This document shows, in pieces, positions 42,823 through 54,007 of a stretch of 64,000 nt of DNA. The position numbers were made by a program, and so were the translations under genes. The stretch's first letter is position 1; the number at the start of each line of letters is the position of its first letter. Origin of the DNA: Sorex araneus (lineage: Eukaryota > Chordata > Mammalia > Eulipotyphla > Soricidae); assembly GCF_027595985.1 (NCBI RefSeq), contig NC_073313.1, forward strand, positions 107,440,552 to 107,504,551. Direction: 5' to 3'. Under the pieces are notes generated by a model. The model ran no database searches. It was given only the letters and a program-made list of their open reading frames with translations, and was not told the DNA's origin.

Positions 42823-42968
42823 TTTGTTTGGGGCTCACCCTTGCACTATTCTTGGCTCTGTACTCAGGATTGATCCCTGGTGGTGCTCAAAAGACCATAT
42901 GTGCTGCAGGGATCTAATTGGGTCAACGAAGTGCAAGGCTTTATTCCCTGTCCTATCTGTCCAGCCCA
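42823..42968 (-). mobile_element. Old SOR-type SINE
   Basis: gtttggggctcacccttgcac, ggctctgtactcaggattgatccctgg and gtcctatctgtccagccc head. Confidence 0.72.
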
Positions 42969-42984
42969 ATTATATTAGTTTTCC

Positions 42985-43045
42985 ACCTTCTGCATTAGAA
43001 TATAAGCTCCATAAAGCCAGGAATGTTGTTTGGTTCAAGAGAATT
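42985..43045 (+). repeat. L2 relic
   Basis: tagaatataagctccataaagccaggaatgttgtttg matches the L2 text ttagaatgtaagctccatgag... Confidence 0.55.
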
Positions 43046-43049
43046 TTCT

Positions 43050-43690
43050 GGGAAATAATAGGTAATGTTTGAAAGCATAATTTTATGGAAGTAAAGCAGA
43101 GGACTAGGATGAGGTTAGGATGGGGGTGGGTTCCTAGGGCACAATACCTAAGGAAACACTACCTCTCAGAAAGTGTGAGAAGTTTCATAATAAAATCTAC
43201 CTTACATTTTACAGACTAGACATCGTGCTCATTAACTCAAGATATAGCCATGAAGCAAGCAATGGACCAGCTGGACCAGCAAGGTTCCATCTAATCATAG
43301 GCAGTGGGGTGCTGGTAAATGTTTATCCAACTAATTCTTTGGGGGCAAGAAAAACCCTGATTAACGTTTTCCAATTAATTCTGTGCTATAAACATTCCTC
43401 CCATGACCAACATCAAACTACCAACAAGATGTCTCTGAAGACTGCATTGAGATATGTGGCTAAGCAACTCTTATGAGCTGATGCCAGTTGGCCAAGTTTC
43501 TAGGACTTTAAATGAATGCAACCAGGGCTACCAGGAAGGACAAAAGAGAGAAGTGAAGACACCACTAAAACATGGTCGAGACATGCATATACTAAGGTAC
43601 TTATGGCATCACCTCCAACTTGTGAGGGAGGAAAAGAGGAAGAGTCAAGTTTTGAGGATTATGAGACAGTATCTCTGCTTAGCATACAAC
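43050..43690. other. Low-copy sequence
   Basis: No gene recognised. Short frames at 43225-43476 and 43454-43696 lack family resemblance. Confidence 0.3.
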
Positions 43691-43694
43691 CCTT

Positions 43695-43840
43695 AAAGTA
43701 GGTCCTACTTTTCACCCCATCTTATAGAGAAAGAAACAGAAGCATGAAGAGAAGCAACTTGCCTAAGGTAAGTAGCAAGGGGCAGAGCTATTATTCAAAG
43801 GGAAACTTCCAATTCTAAGGCCCATGGGCTTTCTCTGACA
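43695..43840 (+). repeat. MIR relic
   Basis: cccatcttatagagaaagaaacagaagcatgaagagaagcaacttgcctaagg, ggcagagctattattcaaa. Clear MIR core order. Confidence 0.75.
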
Positions 43841-43914
43841 TAACTAAGAGAGTGTATACAGAATAAAGTGAAATCTCCTCAGTGTGTACTGAAAGCTTTT
43901 GAATAATACAGGAG

Positions 43915-44000
43915 ATTAACAGGGTTTAAGGCACTTGACTTGCACTAATGCACAGTGGTAGGATCCCCAGCACAGCTGGGTGTGGCACAAAAGAAACGAA
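43915..44000 (+). mobile_element. Old SOR-type SINE fragment
   Basis: aaggcacttgacttgcac, gtaggatccccagcacagctgggtgtggcac and A-rich tail; strong internal deletion. Confidence 0.55.
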
Positions 44001-44004
44001 AAGA

Positions 44005-44685
44005 AAAACTTCTGAAGGAGGTTTGCACCACAGGATGAATTCCAGAGAATTTCATTCTCCTTATCTTCCTAACTAATCTCTCCTTGTTGCTCCAGGGGAC
44101 AGACAAACCCGCCATCTTATTCCCTGCTCTTGCTTAGAATCTATGGTAGTGCCTGGTTGGCATGCAATAAATGCATAAAGATTAAAGAACATAAAGAAAG
44201 TAAAGGCAGAAAGGAAACTGTGTTGTCCCATGGATACTGCTCCTGTGTACGGATGACTTGAGAATAGTTTAGACCTAAAATTTGCATAGACAGCCCCAGG
44301 CAAATTCCCCTTTCTGACTTCAAGTAATTAAATGAAGTTAAAGCCTGGGATGGATTCCTTCTTATCTGTTCTGCCAGAACTTCAGAGAGCATGATTAAGG
44401 GTGGATTCTGGTTTTATCTGTACTGTGGATTTGTTTCCTAGCTGTTGTGTGCATGGCTTGGTACTTTCCGTGCCCACTCTAGTGTGGATGAAAGGCAGGC
44501 AGCATTTTTAATATTTCAAGTGTCAAAGGAAATGGGCACAGATTTTAAAATTCCCATGATTAATTCTTAGAGCAGGCAATCCTCCCATGGATAATTGAAT
44601 AGTGATGAATTTAGTTACTGGGTAAATTTCATAAGTCATGAGTCTTTCACTGGAGAGTTTTACCCCAGTATCTTATGTGAGGACT
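44005..44685. other. Low-copy sequence
   Basis: No gene or repeat was assigned with confidence. Confidence 0.3.
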
Positions 44686-44689
44686 TTTG

Positions 44690-44785
44690 TGCTCTTTTTG
44701 TTTCAGACCACAGTCAGCAGTGCACCGAGCATACTCTTGGTCCTCTGTTCAGGGATCACTCCTGGCAGTGCTCAGTGTTATGGTG
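44690..44785 (-). mobile_element. Old SOR-type SINE fragment
   Basis: tggtcctctgttcagggatcactcctggcagtgctcag. Confidence 0.5.
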
Positions 44786-44819
44786 GGAGTGGAAGGGAGG
44801 GACACACACCTGGTAAACT

Positions 44820-46355
44820 AGTGAACATAATATGTCATGTAAGTCTCACCCATCAAAAAGGTATCCAGTCAAATAGGTAATAGAATGGTTGGAGGTTAAA
44901 TAGTAGGAGATTAAAAGAACTCACAGCTAGGCATCTCTCTTTGCTCCCTCACTACGCCCAGAGAGAAAACAGGACAGCTGAGATACACACGCACATTCTC
45001 ATGGCAGTGGTCAGACACCAAGGAAAATTGAGGAGACAGGGAGCTGCTGAGGTACAGCCTTAGGACCCCTGGCAACAGATGTAAGAGCAGTAAGTCCCAA
45101 TAAGGGAACACAAGTTACAGGATTCCACTTGCAGATTTCAGACCAGGAAAGCATACATCGGACAGAGAATGGAATAGGGACAAGACTGAGCCAGCATACA
45201 CTAGAGGCAGGCATAGGGGCAAGACCAGGACATCATCATCTAGACCGGGCTTTGGGGAACAGGACAACTGACATCATATATTGGTAAATGAAGAGGCATT
45301 GACTCTGGAGAGATCCCGTGCACTTAAACTTTCCAATTTCTTTTAACTTCTTAAGCCTCTGAGTTTTGTATGCAAATCTCTCACACAATATGCCAGAACC
45401 CAGAGCTCAGGAATAAATCCACTTTCGTAGTAATACCACCAATTACTGTGGGCTGCTGTTTAGTATCTTCCTTTGTACTGTGATCTTGACATAGAGATGT
45501 GTCTGTGTGCTCCACTTTGCCAGAAGAGCTAGTCCACCACGCCTACCACTTTGATTTCCCATTGCCCACCTTGCTCCAAGAGTCATTAATGAGTCTCAGG
45601 TCCCTACTCTCAGGACACAAGGCTAGTCTGAAGCATAGGGTAAGGTTTGGAGCTGCCAGCACATAGGAGAATGGAATGTTGTAAAAGGCTCCTATTTCAT
45701 ACCTCCAGAATAGTATCCTTGAGGCCTGCCTGTGTGAATGCTCACTTACATGAAAGAAGTCTGTCTTCCACTTGCAAAGGAAAAGTGGGTACTATAAGAC
45801 AGCAAGTCCTTATATGATTGTGCCAGTTATCAAGAGCACAATGAGGAAAGGGTCAACATCCTCAGGAGGGTCTAGGAAGGCATTTAGAAGGATGACTACC
45901 AGCTGCCAGTGCCTTGTTTTAGTTTCTGGTGAAAGAGAAAGGGAAAGAATGGGGTCAGGCCAGAAATCAATGAGCTTGGCTGGCAGCCCTCTGGGGGAGG
46001 GCATGGAGAATGGCTCAGAACCCCAGGACACATGCAAAACTGCAAGACCAAGCATCCTGTGCGTGGAGGAGAGATGGAAGGCAGGCATTGCTCCAAAGCA
46101 AGAGAGCGAGTACAGAAGAACTCACTGTCTTTGAGCCCAGTAGGTTCTTCAGAGAAAGAACCAATTGCTTCTCTAGAAATGTCGCTTGGTGGGGTGTCAC
46201 TAACTCACAGGCAGTGAGAAGGCCGGAAATCTATAAACAGACCCTATGGCAGTTACCAGAGGCTATTTTCGATCTTTGCAACATCCTCTGTGGTCCTGAA
46301 ACTGCCCCTGTCGGGAAGTACAGAGACTGAAAAGACATCAGGATTGGCAGCTTCC
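44820..46355. other. Low-copy sequence
   Basis: Several overlapping 60-120 codon frames near 45.77-46.33 kb on both strands, none with a recognisable domain or consistent codon bias. No repeat was recognised. Confidence 0.3.

Positions 46356-46359
<4 letters not shown>

Positions 46360-46392
<33 letters not shown>
46360..46392. repeat. (AG)n microsatellite
   Basis: About 16 uninterrupted AG units. Confidence 0.97.
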
Positions 46393-46395
<3 letters not shown>

Positions 46396-46668
46396 TTGTA
46401 ACCCACCCCTCTTCTGTCTCTTCCAGTTGCCTCACACACATTGCAAAACCTGGCCTGTGTGCAAGGTACAAACCCTCCGCATATCTCCACCTCCCCCCTT
46501 CCCAGCCATAAGCAATTTGCCTAAGCCAAGCAGGAGAAGCTCCTCCGCAGCTGGCAGCCTCCCAAAGCAGCCCTACCTCCACTCCCGCTGGCGTCTGTGT
46601 ACACCAGCTGGGACCCAGGCCTTGCCTTCACCTCCCACCTTTCCCAGGCCTTGGTGGCTTCCGGGCAG

Positions 46669-46732
<64 letters not shown>
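46669..46732. repeat. (CT)n microsatellite
   Basis: About 31 CT units with one interruption (cttct near 46691). It is complementary to the AG tract about 280 bp upstream. Confidence 0.97.
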
Positions 46733-46735
<3 letters not shown>

Positions 46736-46837
46736 ACTCCTCTAACTTGCTTTGTGGGCCTTTCATTAAAATGTATTCCACTCTGTGGGAAGAGGGCAGA
46801 AGTTTTTTTTGGAGGGGGGATTATTTCTTTTCTTTGT

Positions 46838-46986
46838 GAGTTTGGTGGCCACACCCAGCTGTGCTCAGGACTTATTCCTGACTTTGTTCTCAGAAATCAT
46901 TCCTAGCAGGATTTGGGGGACCATAATGAAACTCGTTGGGCCACATGCAAGAAGTGACCTACATGCTATACTATCTCTCCAGTCCC
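46838..46986 (-). mobile_element. SOR-type SINE
   Basis: tttggtggccacacccagctgtgctcagg, ggatttgggggaccataatg and actatctctccagtccc head. Confidence 0.8.
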
Positions 46987-46989
46987 AAA

Positions 46990-47980
46990 AAGGCATTTTG
47001 AAGACATGAGAGTGGAGATAACCAGAAAGGGGGATTATTATTTAGGGATTTGGGAAGCATCCCCTAAAATGTGCAACCTGGGCTAGAAACATGACAAACG
47101 AGGAGGAAATGAGGGGGAGTCAGCAGGAGGCAGAAGGAGGCTGTAAAGGCAGGGGAAGGATTTGGCCTATCTCTGTTTTATTCCGACTTTCTTTTTCCGA
47201 TTTCCTGCTCAGGCCCAGTTCCACATGCTTCTCTGACTGACCCACCGTCCACTTCACCCCATGGATTATGGGCTCAGCCCTTCCTTCAAAGTCCCCTGCT
47301 ACTACTTACTCCCAGGCTGCAGCCCACTGATTTACAGATTAATCAGATGAACACTTAACACCTACCTCCCCTCCCCCTTGGCAGCTTGTATTTCCATGCG
47401 CGAAAAGGGTGGAAATACTTATTATCTTTTTTATTTTCTATTGAAGCCAATCCCCCCAGGGCCCCAACTCATCCCTTCTAGCAGTGGTGGGTAGGACTTT
47501 GAGAGTAGTAGCAGCAACTTTGCAGGGCACTGGGAGTGCTTGGGAAGTAATCATCATCTATGAAGTCAACCGAGTCCTCTGCTAAATTAGCCACTTTGTG
47601 GCTTATCTGAGAGTATCATTTCTCTTCAGCTGTCTTTCAGCTGCCTTCCCCTCACTCCTAGGCCATTTTTGAGCTGCTTTTCTCCTGCTTTCATGACAGT
47701 CTGTGGCTATGTGCTTAAGGAATGCAGACTTGAACATTTGTCTATGCAAAATGGAAATATAGTGGGAAACAGATGGAGGGTGTGTATGTGGGGGGTGTGC
47801 AGGCTCTAAATTTTTTCCTTGCCACTCAGCAAAGGCCCTTGGTCAGTGTGCTGCTTGAAAGACAGTACTTTTGTTTATTATTAGTGTCCTGGTATTAAAA
47901 GAGAGCAGATGTGAATGAAACAGATTTACTCATGATGCAAATTATTCATAATCATCAGCATTCTTAACAACACAAAGAGA
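46990..47980. other. Low-copy stretch, candidate conserved non-coding DNA
   Basis: No SINE or L1 text. Includes pyrimidine-rich and A/T-rich blocks (acagattaatcagatg; tgatgcaaattattcataatcatcag). No coding signal. Confidence 0.3.
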
Positions 47981-47984
47981 GGTA

Positions 47985-48105
47985 ACAATTACATAGAATT
48001 TATCTGCCAAGTGCAGTTCAAAGGACTTTACTTTATCAACACTGTTTCAGAAGCAATAAAACTGAAGAGGTTCAGTGACGTGTGTCACCCAAGCCACATT
48101 TATCC
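47985..48105 (+). repeat. MIR relic
   Basis: aattacatagaatttatctgccaagtgcagttcaaaggactttac and aaactgaagaggttcagtgacg follow MIR order. Confidence 0.5.
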
Positions 48106-48267
48106 AGGGTTCATTGACTTGATACTACACTAAAGTAACTTTCACTATACACATTCTGCTCTTTTAATTAGGTACTGATACAGCACTACTCCCAAAGTTT
48201 ATGAATTAAAACAACAATTAGATTTCTTGCTCATGATTCTGTGGGTCAGGACTCCCAATACATGGAC

Positions 48268-48442
48268 TTTTTTGGGGGTGGCGGAGGGCTGGACCACATC
48301 TGACTTTGTTCAAGGTTTACTCCTGGCTCTGTGCTCAGGGATAACTCTTGACTCAAGGTGCCCTATGCATGATCATGGGTTGAATTCAGGTGATCCGCGT
48401 AAAAGACAAGTAACTTTCCCACTATAATACCTTCCTAACCCC
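48268..48442 (-). mobile_element. Old SOR-type SINE
   Basis: gctggaccacatctgactttg, actcctggctctgtgctcagggataac and ggttgaattcaggtgatcc. Confidence 0.7.
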
Positions 48443-48444
48443 AA

Positions 48445-49600
48445 GAATCCCAACACATTAAGTATGCCAGGACTCTGCTACACAACATCTGTAGCCTCAG
48501 TTGGAATGCCTCACATGGTAGCGATCTGGTCAGAATGGCTTGGCTGGAGTCCTATACCTGAGATCTCAGTTCTCACTGTCTACTGCTTTCCCGGATTCTC
48601 ATTCACATGCATTTCCATGGCTAACTTCACAGCATGACAGTCTCAAAATATTCAGAATTAGGACAATGCAGTTTACTGCCTCTAAGAAAATACAGATGAT
48701 TTCAGACCTCTCAAAAAGTAGAGTTGACATCAAGTGCAATATCACTTCAACCACATCTTACCAGTAAAAGTAACACATGAGAACAAATCAAATGGCTTCT
48801 AGAGGAGAGTAAACCAAATGGACTCCACTCCTCAATGAATGGAATGGAAAACTAGTACACTGATAGAAATCATTCATGGTGCTCATATTTAGAGACAACA
48901 GCAGAATATACATATACATGCCATTTCTATTATTATTTTGTATGTTGATATATGACCTTGTACACACAGACACACAGAAAAATTGATGGAAAAGGTAACC
49001 ATTTTGACCAGAAAACTGCAACCATCACCCCATTTCAAGATGCTTAGGGAAATTGAAATCCGTTCGCAGGCCTAGCTCCCATGAAATACTTTAGTGCTCT
49101 TTCCAGCAGCTTAGCCAGATTTCACAGGTCCCAATAACAGATGCTGACCCTGGACCTGACTTACATGAAATTGCTTTTCCTGAGAAAGAAGTCAGGGCAT
49201 CCTCAAGTAGCCTCTCTTCAGCTTCCCAGAATTCTATCCCAGGGACTATACTACTAGAACTCAGATGAGAAAGCAAACTGAACTGGCAGGCCCAACAGAC
49301 TCAAGTGAAGTTCAGCCATTGAAGACTACAAGCTGCATGGTGTCCTGGGAGAAGAGTGGACAAAAAGAATTCAAGAATCCTGAATTTATAATCCTTTTCT
49401 TCTCTATGTGTGAATGGGGGGCAGACAAGAAGACAGTATGGAATGTTCACAATCATTTGCTTTTGAGCAAGAAGTCACCTCACTGCCTATTAACCCCAAA
49501 TAGTCATGAATTGAGTGATTCTTTGAAATCTCTTATCTCTTCTCTCCCAACATTGCTTTCATTATCATCTCTATTTATCTTTTCAAGAATTTCATGGTAT
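48445..49600. other. Low-copy sequence
   Basis: No repeat was assigned. A 125-codon frame at 49265-49642 has no recognisable domain and runs into the LTR. Confidence 0.3.
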
Positions 49601-49602
49601 GA

Positions 49603-49959
49603 TGTAGGGAGCCATTTTACAAGCCCAGCTCTTATCCTCTAGTCAAGCGGAGGCTTACTTGGGATTCCTGTAACAAGGTCACCACTGCTGACCTTACTGA
49701 TCTTATCAGTTTGCCATTCCTCTCTCACTAGCCAACGCCCATGCCTGATCTGCATTTTACTATTGTTCCTATGGGGGTCCAAGCATGCATACCGTCCCCT
49801 CCCACCAAGAGGTATAAGTATTGTAACTGCTGTGAATAAACTCTCTCTCTCTCCTCCTCCTTCTGGCTCTGCGTCTCTTCGTTCGGTTGTGTCCCCTCCT
49901 TAGCCCCACGAAGGGTCCTCCCTGCGGGACAGGATGATGCCCGCAGGGGGGACCCCACA
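49603..49959 (+). mobile_element. Solo LTR, ERVK-like (class II endogenous retrovirus)
   Basis: Begins TGTAGGGAGCCATTTTACAAG, close to the tgt-rggagcc start of IAP/ERVK-type LTRs, and ends CCCCACA. Inside are a TATA-like ggtataagta (49811-49820), AATAAA (49835-49840) and a (ct)n/tctcttcg stretch typical of R-U5. The flanks gtatga and gtattt share 4 of 6 bases, a plausible decayed 6-bp target duplication. No gag, pol or env follows, so it is a solo LTR. An incomplete primer-site-like tttggcataagg just after 49959 is the only hint of internal sequence. Confidence 0.72.
49835..49840 (+). promoter_or_regulatory. LTR polyadenylation signal
   Basis: AATAAA, 15 bases after the TATA-like box in the LTR. 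Confidence 0.65.
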
Positions 49960-50080
49960 GTATTTGGCATAAGGTGCCATATCCCCCACCCATGTCCAAC
50001 TTTTTCCCACTCAACCTTGTCCATTCTCATTATTGCTATCGTTAGTTCATTTGTTCATTAATTCATTCAATATTTATTTG

Positions 50081-50185
50081 GGTCAGAGAAAATAGCACTT
50101 TCATATGGCCGACCCCCAGATCAATCCCTGGCATCATATACACAATCTGAGCATTACCAGAAGTGATCACCCTGAGCATTTAAAA
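50081..50185 (+). mobile_element. Old SOR-type SINE fragment
   Basis: gggtcagagaaaatagcac, gatcaatccctggcatcatatac and gagcattaccagaagtgatc. Confidence 0.55.
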
Positions 50186-50189
50186 ATAT

Positions 50190-50392
50190 TTTTGGTTCCT
50201 CAGGGAGTATTCTGACTCTGGGGATATTCTGGCTCTTTTCTCAGCCAGAATCTGTCTCAGAATCTCAGCCAGAATCTGAGAGCCCCTAGTGGCACTCAGA
50301 GGATCATATTTGTTGTTGGGGATTTGAACCTGAGTGAGGTGCACACAAGGCCAATGTGTTAACCCATGTACTATCTCTCTGACTTGTCTATT
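50190..50392 (-). mobile_element. Old SOR-type SINE with internal duplication
   Basis: cactcagaggatcatatttg, gttggggatttgaacctgagtg and actatctctctgac head. The tail side carries repeated ctcagccagaatctg units and a 9-bp inverted repeat attctggct (50225-50233) / agccagaat (50243-50251). Confidence 0.6.
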
Positions 50393-50394
50393 AT

Positions 50395-51580
50395 ATGATT
50401 TTATATCTATTCCCGTCTTATCTGAGTTTTCAGTACTTCCTTTTAGACCAAGAAGACTCTACTTCACTATCATATTGCTACTGAACATGGCCATATGACT
50501 TACTATGTCCAATGGAATGCCAATAGGCATAATACTAGTAACAATTTGTAATGTGTTTGCTTGATTTATCTTGGCCTCTCATACACCAACCATCTGCTTT
50601 GAGAAGAACATGCTCCAGCTGGCTGCTGGAGTTAGAATGAAGAGATACATGGAGAGAAAGATATAAACTTGACACTCAGCTGGTAGTTGAGCCATTCTAA
50701 CCCACTCACAGACCCACAAGCAATCAAAATAAGTGTTGTAAGCAATTAAACATGGGGGTGGTTGGAAATATCATCATAGCAATAGTTGTCAGAGGAGATA
50801 ATGCAATAATCTATCTAAGAGATTATGATGTTTTAGCATAATTAATAGCAGTTGGGATGACAGAAAATTATCAGATGCTGGATATGCTTTAAATGTAGGA
50901 TTGATAGGATTGCAGCTAATTAGATGTGGGGTATGAAAGAAAGAGACAGAGTCAGAGAAAGAGGGGACATACACTGGCAACCTAAAATGGTTGGCTTTAG
51001 CAACAAGAAAGTTGTCATTTAATGAAGTGGAAAGGGTTGAAGGTGGAGGAGATATTAGGATAGAAAGAATACTGGATTTTTCTTGAATTTCACATGCCAA
51101 TTGCACACCTCATAACATGATGAATTTCACATGCCAATTGCACACCTCATAACATTGATTTTCTCATAGATTATCTGAGATTCTAGACTTTGAAAGAATA
51201 ACAGTATGTCCACCTCCATGAATTGTTTGAAAAGTTCATAATACCCAGCCCAGACTGACCATTTTACCCATTTTACCCATCTAGTGGTGGTTTTGAAATT
51301 TCTGTTTTGAAGAAACTTTAATCAATCTACTTGGAAGGGGAGTAAGGGAGTATTCTTGAAATATCATTTGCATTAAAAACACATAGTTCTTGTGTGTAAA
51401 AATCAAAGTTACAGTAAACTGAATTGACAGTTTTCAAAATTGAAGTACGGAAACTCATGGATTTTCTATATATAATCAATGATATAGAAGAAAGTTTTTT
51501 TAAAAAATTCCATCCACAATTATGCTGAAAAAATCAAATGCCTGAGTTTCAATGTAATAGGATAGTTGAAACCCTTAAAA
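50395..51580. other. Low-copy sequence with a 37-bp tandem duplication
   Basis: No gene or other repeat recognised; the tandem duplication is at 51084-51157. Confidence 0.35.
51084..51157. repeat. 37-bp tandem duplication
   Basis: 51084-51120 and 51121-51157 are identical over the first 35 bases (tgaatttcacatgccaattg and onward). Confidence 0.95.
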
Positions 51581-51592
51581 TACTCTAAATCG

Positions 51593-51768
51593 AGGGGCTG
51601 TAGCGATAGCATAGCAGGTAGGGTGTTTGCCTTGCATGCAGCCAACCCGGGTTTGATTCCCAGCATCCCATATGGTCCCCTGAGCACCGCCAGGAGTTAA
51701 TTCCTGAGAGCATGAGCCAGGAGTAACCCCTGTGCATTGCCAGGTGTGACCCAAAAAAGCAAAAAAAT
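51593..51768 (+). mobile_element. SOR-type SINE, A-tailed, nearly full length
   Basis: ggggctgtagcgatagcatagcagg head, gggtttgattcc B box, tail aaaaaagcaaaaaaa. Short flank repeat ctctaaat. Confidence 0.94.
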
Positions 51769-51779
51769 CCCTCTAAATG

Positions 51780-52825
51780 GAATAGTGAAGAATCCTGGCT
51801 GGTGGGCACCACAACACTGGAGAATGCTCCAGACTCCATACCGAGCCGATAACACTGGGCTGGCACCGATGGAGCAGGAACAGTATCCCTGCCTTTTCTA
51901 GATGGAATCCCAGCGAGCATGAGCTTCTACAAACATGGCTCCAATATGTGGGGACCAGAACTATTTCTCCAAACTGTGCGACGACATATGTGGCACATGA
52001 CCTTTCCTAATATACAAAAAAAATGCTCAGGAACGGCTCCTCTGCCCCTGAATGGCCATGATCCCAGAGGCACACAAACTAATCTCAAAACGCAGCAGCT
52101 GCTGGCAGAAATGCTCCTGGACTGTGAACTAAGCTACAGCCCAATGCTGCCCTGGGAGAGGAAGGGTTTTTGTCCTTCCGCCTTTTCCCCTTTGCAGCAG
52201 CATGGCGACCACCACCTTTCAGAGCTAATTGGAAAGAGAAGTAGGAGCTTGCAGTGATGGGGCGTGCGGGAAATCTTGAGATGGAGACGGGGGGGGGGTG
52301 GGGGTGGAACCGGCTCTCCTCCCTACCCAGACGAGGGCCTGAGCAGCCTCCCATGAATGGCTACTCTGCTTCTGAACAGCCATGATCCCAGAGGCACACA
52401 AACCAATCTCAGAATGCAGCAGCTGCTGGCAGAAATAACTCTGGACTTAATTATTAAAACACCAGCATTCCAAAACCGTACAGCCTCTGTCATGGCCGTG
52501 CAACATCATATGGTCTTCATTATCAGCAATAGAAAACAAATTATCTAATGATGCCTTTTCAGCAGGTCTGATTATTGGGGGAAAATTCCAAATAATAATA
52601 GTGGGTTTTGTGTCAAAAATTGAATTTAATCAAATTAAAGAGAGAGTTAAGTGAAAATCATCTGCCACACAGGCAAGGTGGAGGTGGGACGGGGAGTATA
52701 CTGGGGTTCTTGGTGGTGTAACATGTGCACTGGTGAAGGGATGGGTGTTTGATCATTGTATGACTGAGACTTAAACCTAAAAGCTTTGTAACTGTTCTCA
52801 CGATGATTCAATAAATTAAAAAGAA
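51780..52825 (+). mobile_element. L1 3'UTR with internal direct repeat
   Basis: Long 3'UTR. 52031-52125 and 52355-52447 are diverged copies of one unit (gaayggctmctctgc...ctggcagaaat...ctggact), spaced 230 bp apart. A G-rich run sits at 52288-52308. It ends with the usual gatgggtgtttgatcattg and gatgattcaataaatt. Confidence 0.82.
52031..52447 (+). repeat. Duplicated unit within L1 3'UTR
   Basis: Two about 93-95 bp copies, 52031-52125 and 52355-52447, sharing atcccagaggcacacaaac and agcagctgctggcagaaat. Confidence 0.9.
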
Positions 52826-52839
52826 TAATCTAAATCACT

Positions 52840-53690
52840 TTGAAAATAAATAGGAAATTCTCAGCAGCCCAGTTTTCCAGATTTTATCTCAATAAGATGC
52901 AAGCCAAAGCACTAAAATTTATGGGTACACCTGTCTTCCCACTGAAAACTCAGGGACACCCTGGTGAGGGGCGCAGATTGAGTCTCCATACTGCTGAAAC
53001 CCTGGCATCAGCACCCACATGCAACAGCTGCCACCAAGCCAATAGCCCAATTCCACTTCTTCAAAACTAACATCTGCTGGGACACCTAACCTATGAAAAG
53101 TTCCAGGTACACAATTTTCAAGTTGAAAGCTCTGGGATTTTCTTAGTGTGGAGACAGACAGCATCCCCCAGCCCCCATACTTCCAGAAGCCCCAGCAATC
53201 ACATCCACATTCCACAGGCACTGCCATGTAAACTCATCCACCAGCACAACTCTAAAGGTCTTACAAATTCCACAATACTTACATCCCAGTAGTAGGAGCA
53301 CACCAAATTAGATGTGAAAGTAACATAGAAGTGAACAAAACTCAAATTCAAAAAAATGCAGTAACACAAAATGATCAACTAGCAACAAACAGTGTACTAA
53401 ACCCTCAGATGATGACTTAATGAACCCATTCTGTTTTCACAAATTTTCTCTTATTGAATTATTTTTGATAATTTCATTAGACATTTAGTTGTGACAAGCA
53501 ACATAATACTTCCTACGTGCTAAAGAGGCAGACTTGGGGTGGGGTGGTAAATTTGGGACAATGGTAAAGGTAAATTCACACGGGTGGGAGTAGTGGGATT
53601 GGTGTTGGAACACTGAATGCCCATAACATTATTGTATTATAAACAACTTTGTAAACCATGATGTTTAAATTAAGGAAAAAAGAAAATAAA
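52840..53690 (+). mobile_element. Old L1 3'UTR, third subtype
   Basis: ctgaaaccctggcatcagcacc, gccaccaagccaatagcccaa, cacaaattttctcttattg, ggtggtaaatttgggacaatgg, and caactttgtaaaccatgatg. The same order occurs at 55900-56760. Confidence 0.7.
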
Positions 53691-53834
53691 TATAAAATGG
53701 CACAAGGAAATAGAAATACATTCCCTGTTAATAGAGTGGATGAATTTACATTGTTAAAATAAAACACTACTGAAAACACATCTAAAGTTCAGCGAATTTT
53801 CTTTCACTATTCTTGTGGGTTTTTTATTTACTTT

Positions 53835-54007
53835 TTATTTTTGCTTTTTTTGGATCATACCCAGTGATGCACAGGGGTTACTCCTGGCTCATTAACTCAG
53901 TAATCACTCCTGGTGGTGCTCACGGGGCCATATGGGATGCTGGGAATCGAACCTGGTTCGGCTGCATGCAAAACAAATGCCCTACCCACTGTGCTATCGC
54001 TCCAGCC
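53835..54007 (-). mobile_element. SOR-type SINE, A-tailed
   Basis: ttttgctttttttggatcatacccagtgatgcac through gctatcgctccagccc. Flank cttgtgg at 53812-53818 and about 54008-54014. Confidence 0.92.

Noticed and set aside
46427..46906. 159-codon ORF as a gene
   Set aside because: Most of it is Leu-Ser repeats read from (CT)n, and the overlapping minus frame is Arg-Glu repeats from the same tract.
49960..49980. Retroviral primer-binding site after the LTR
   Set aside because: Only tttggcataagg loosely fits; the rest does not match any tRNA 3' end that I can name, and no gag follows.
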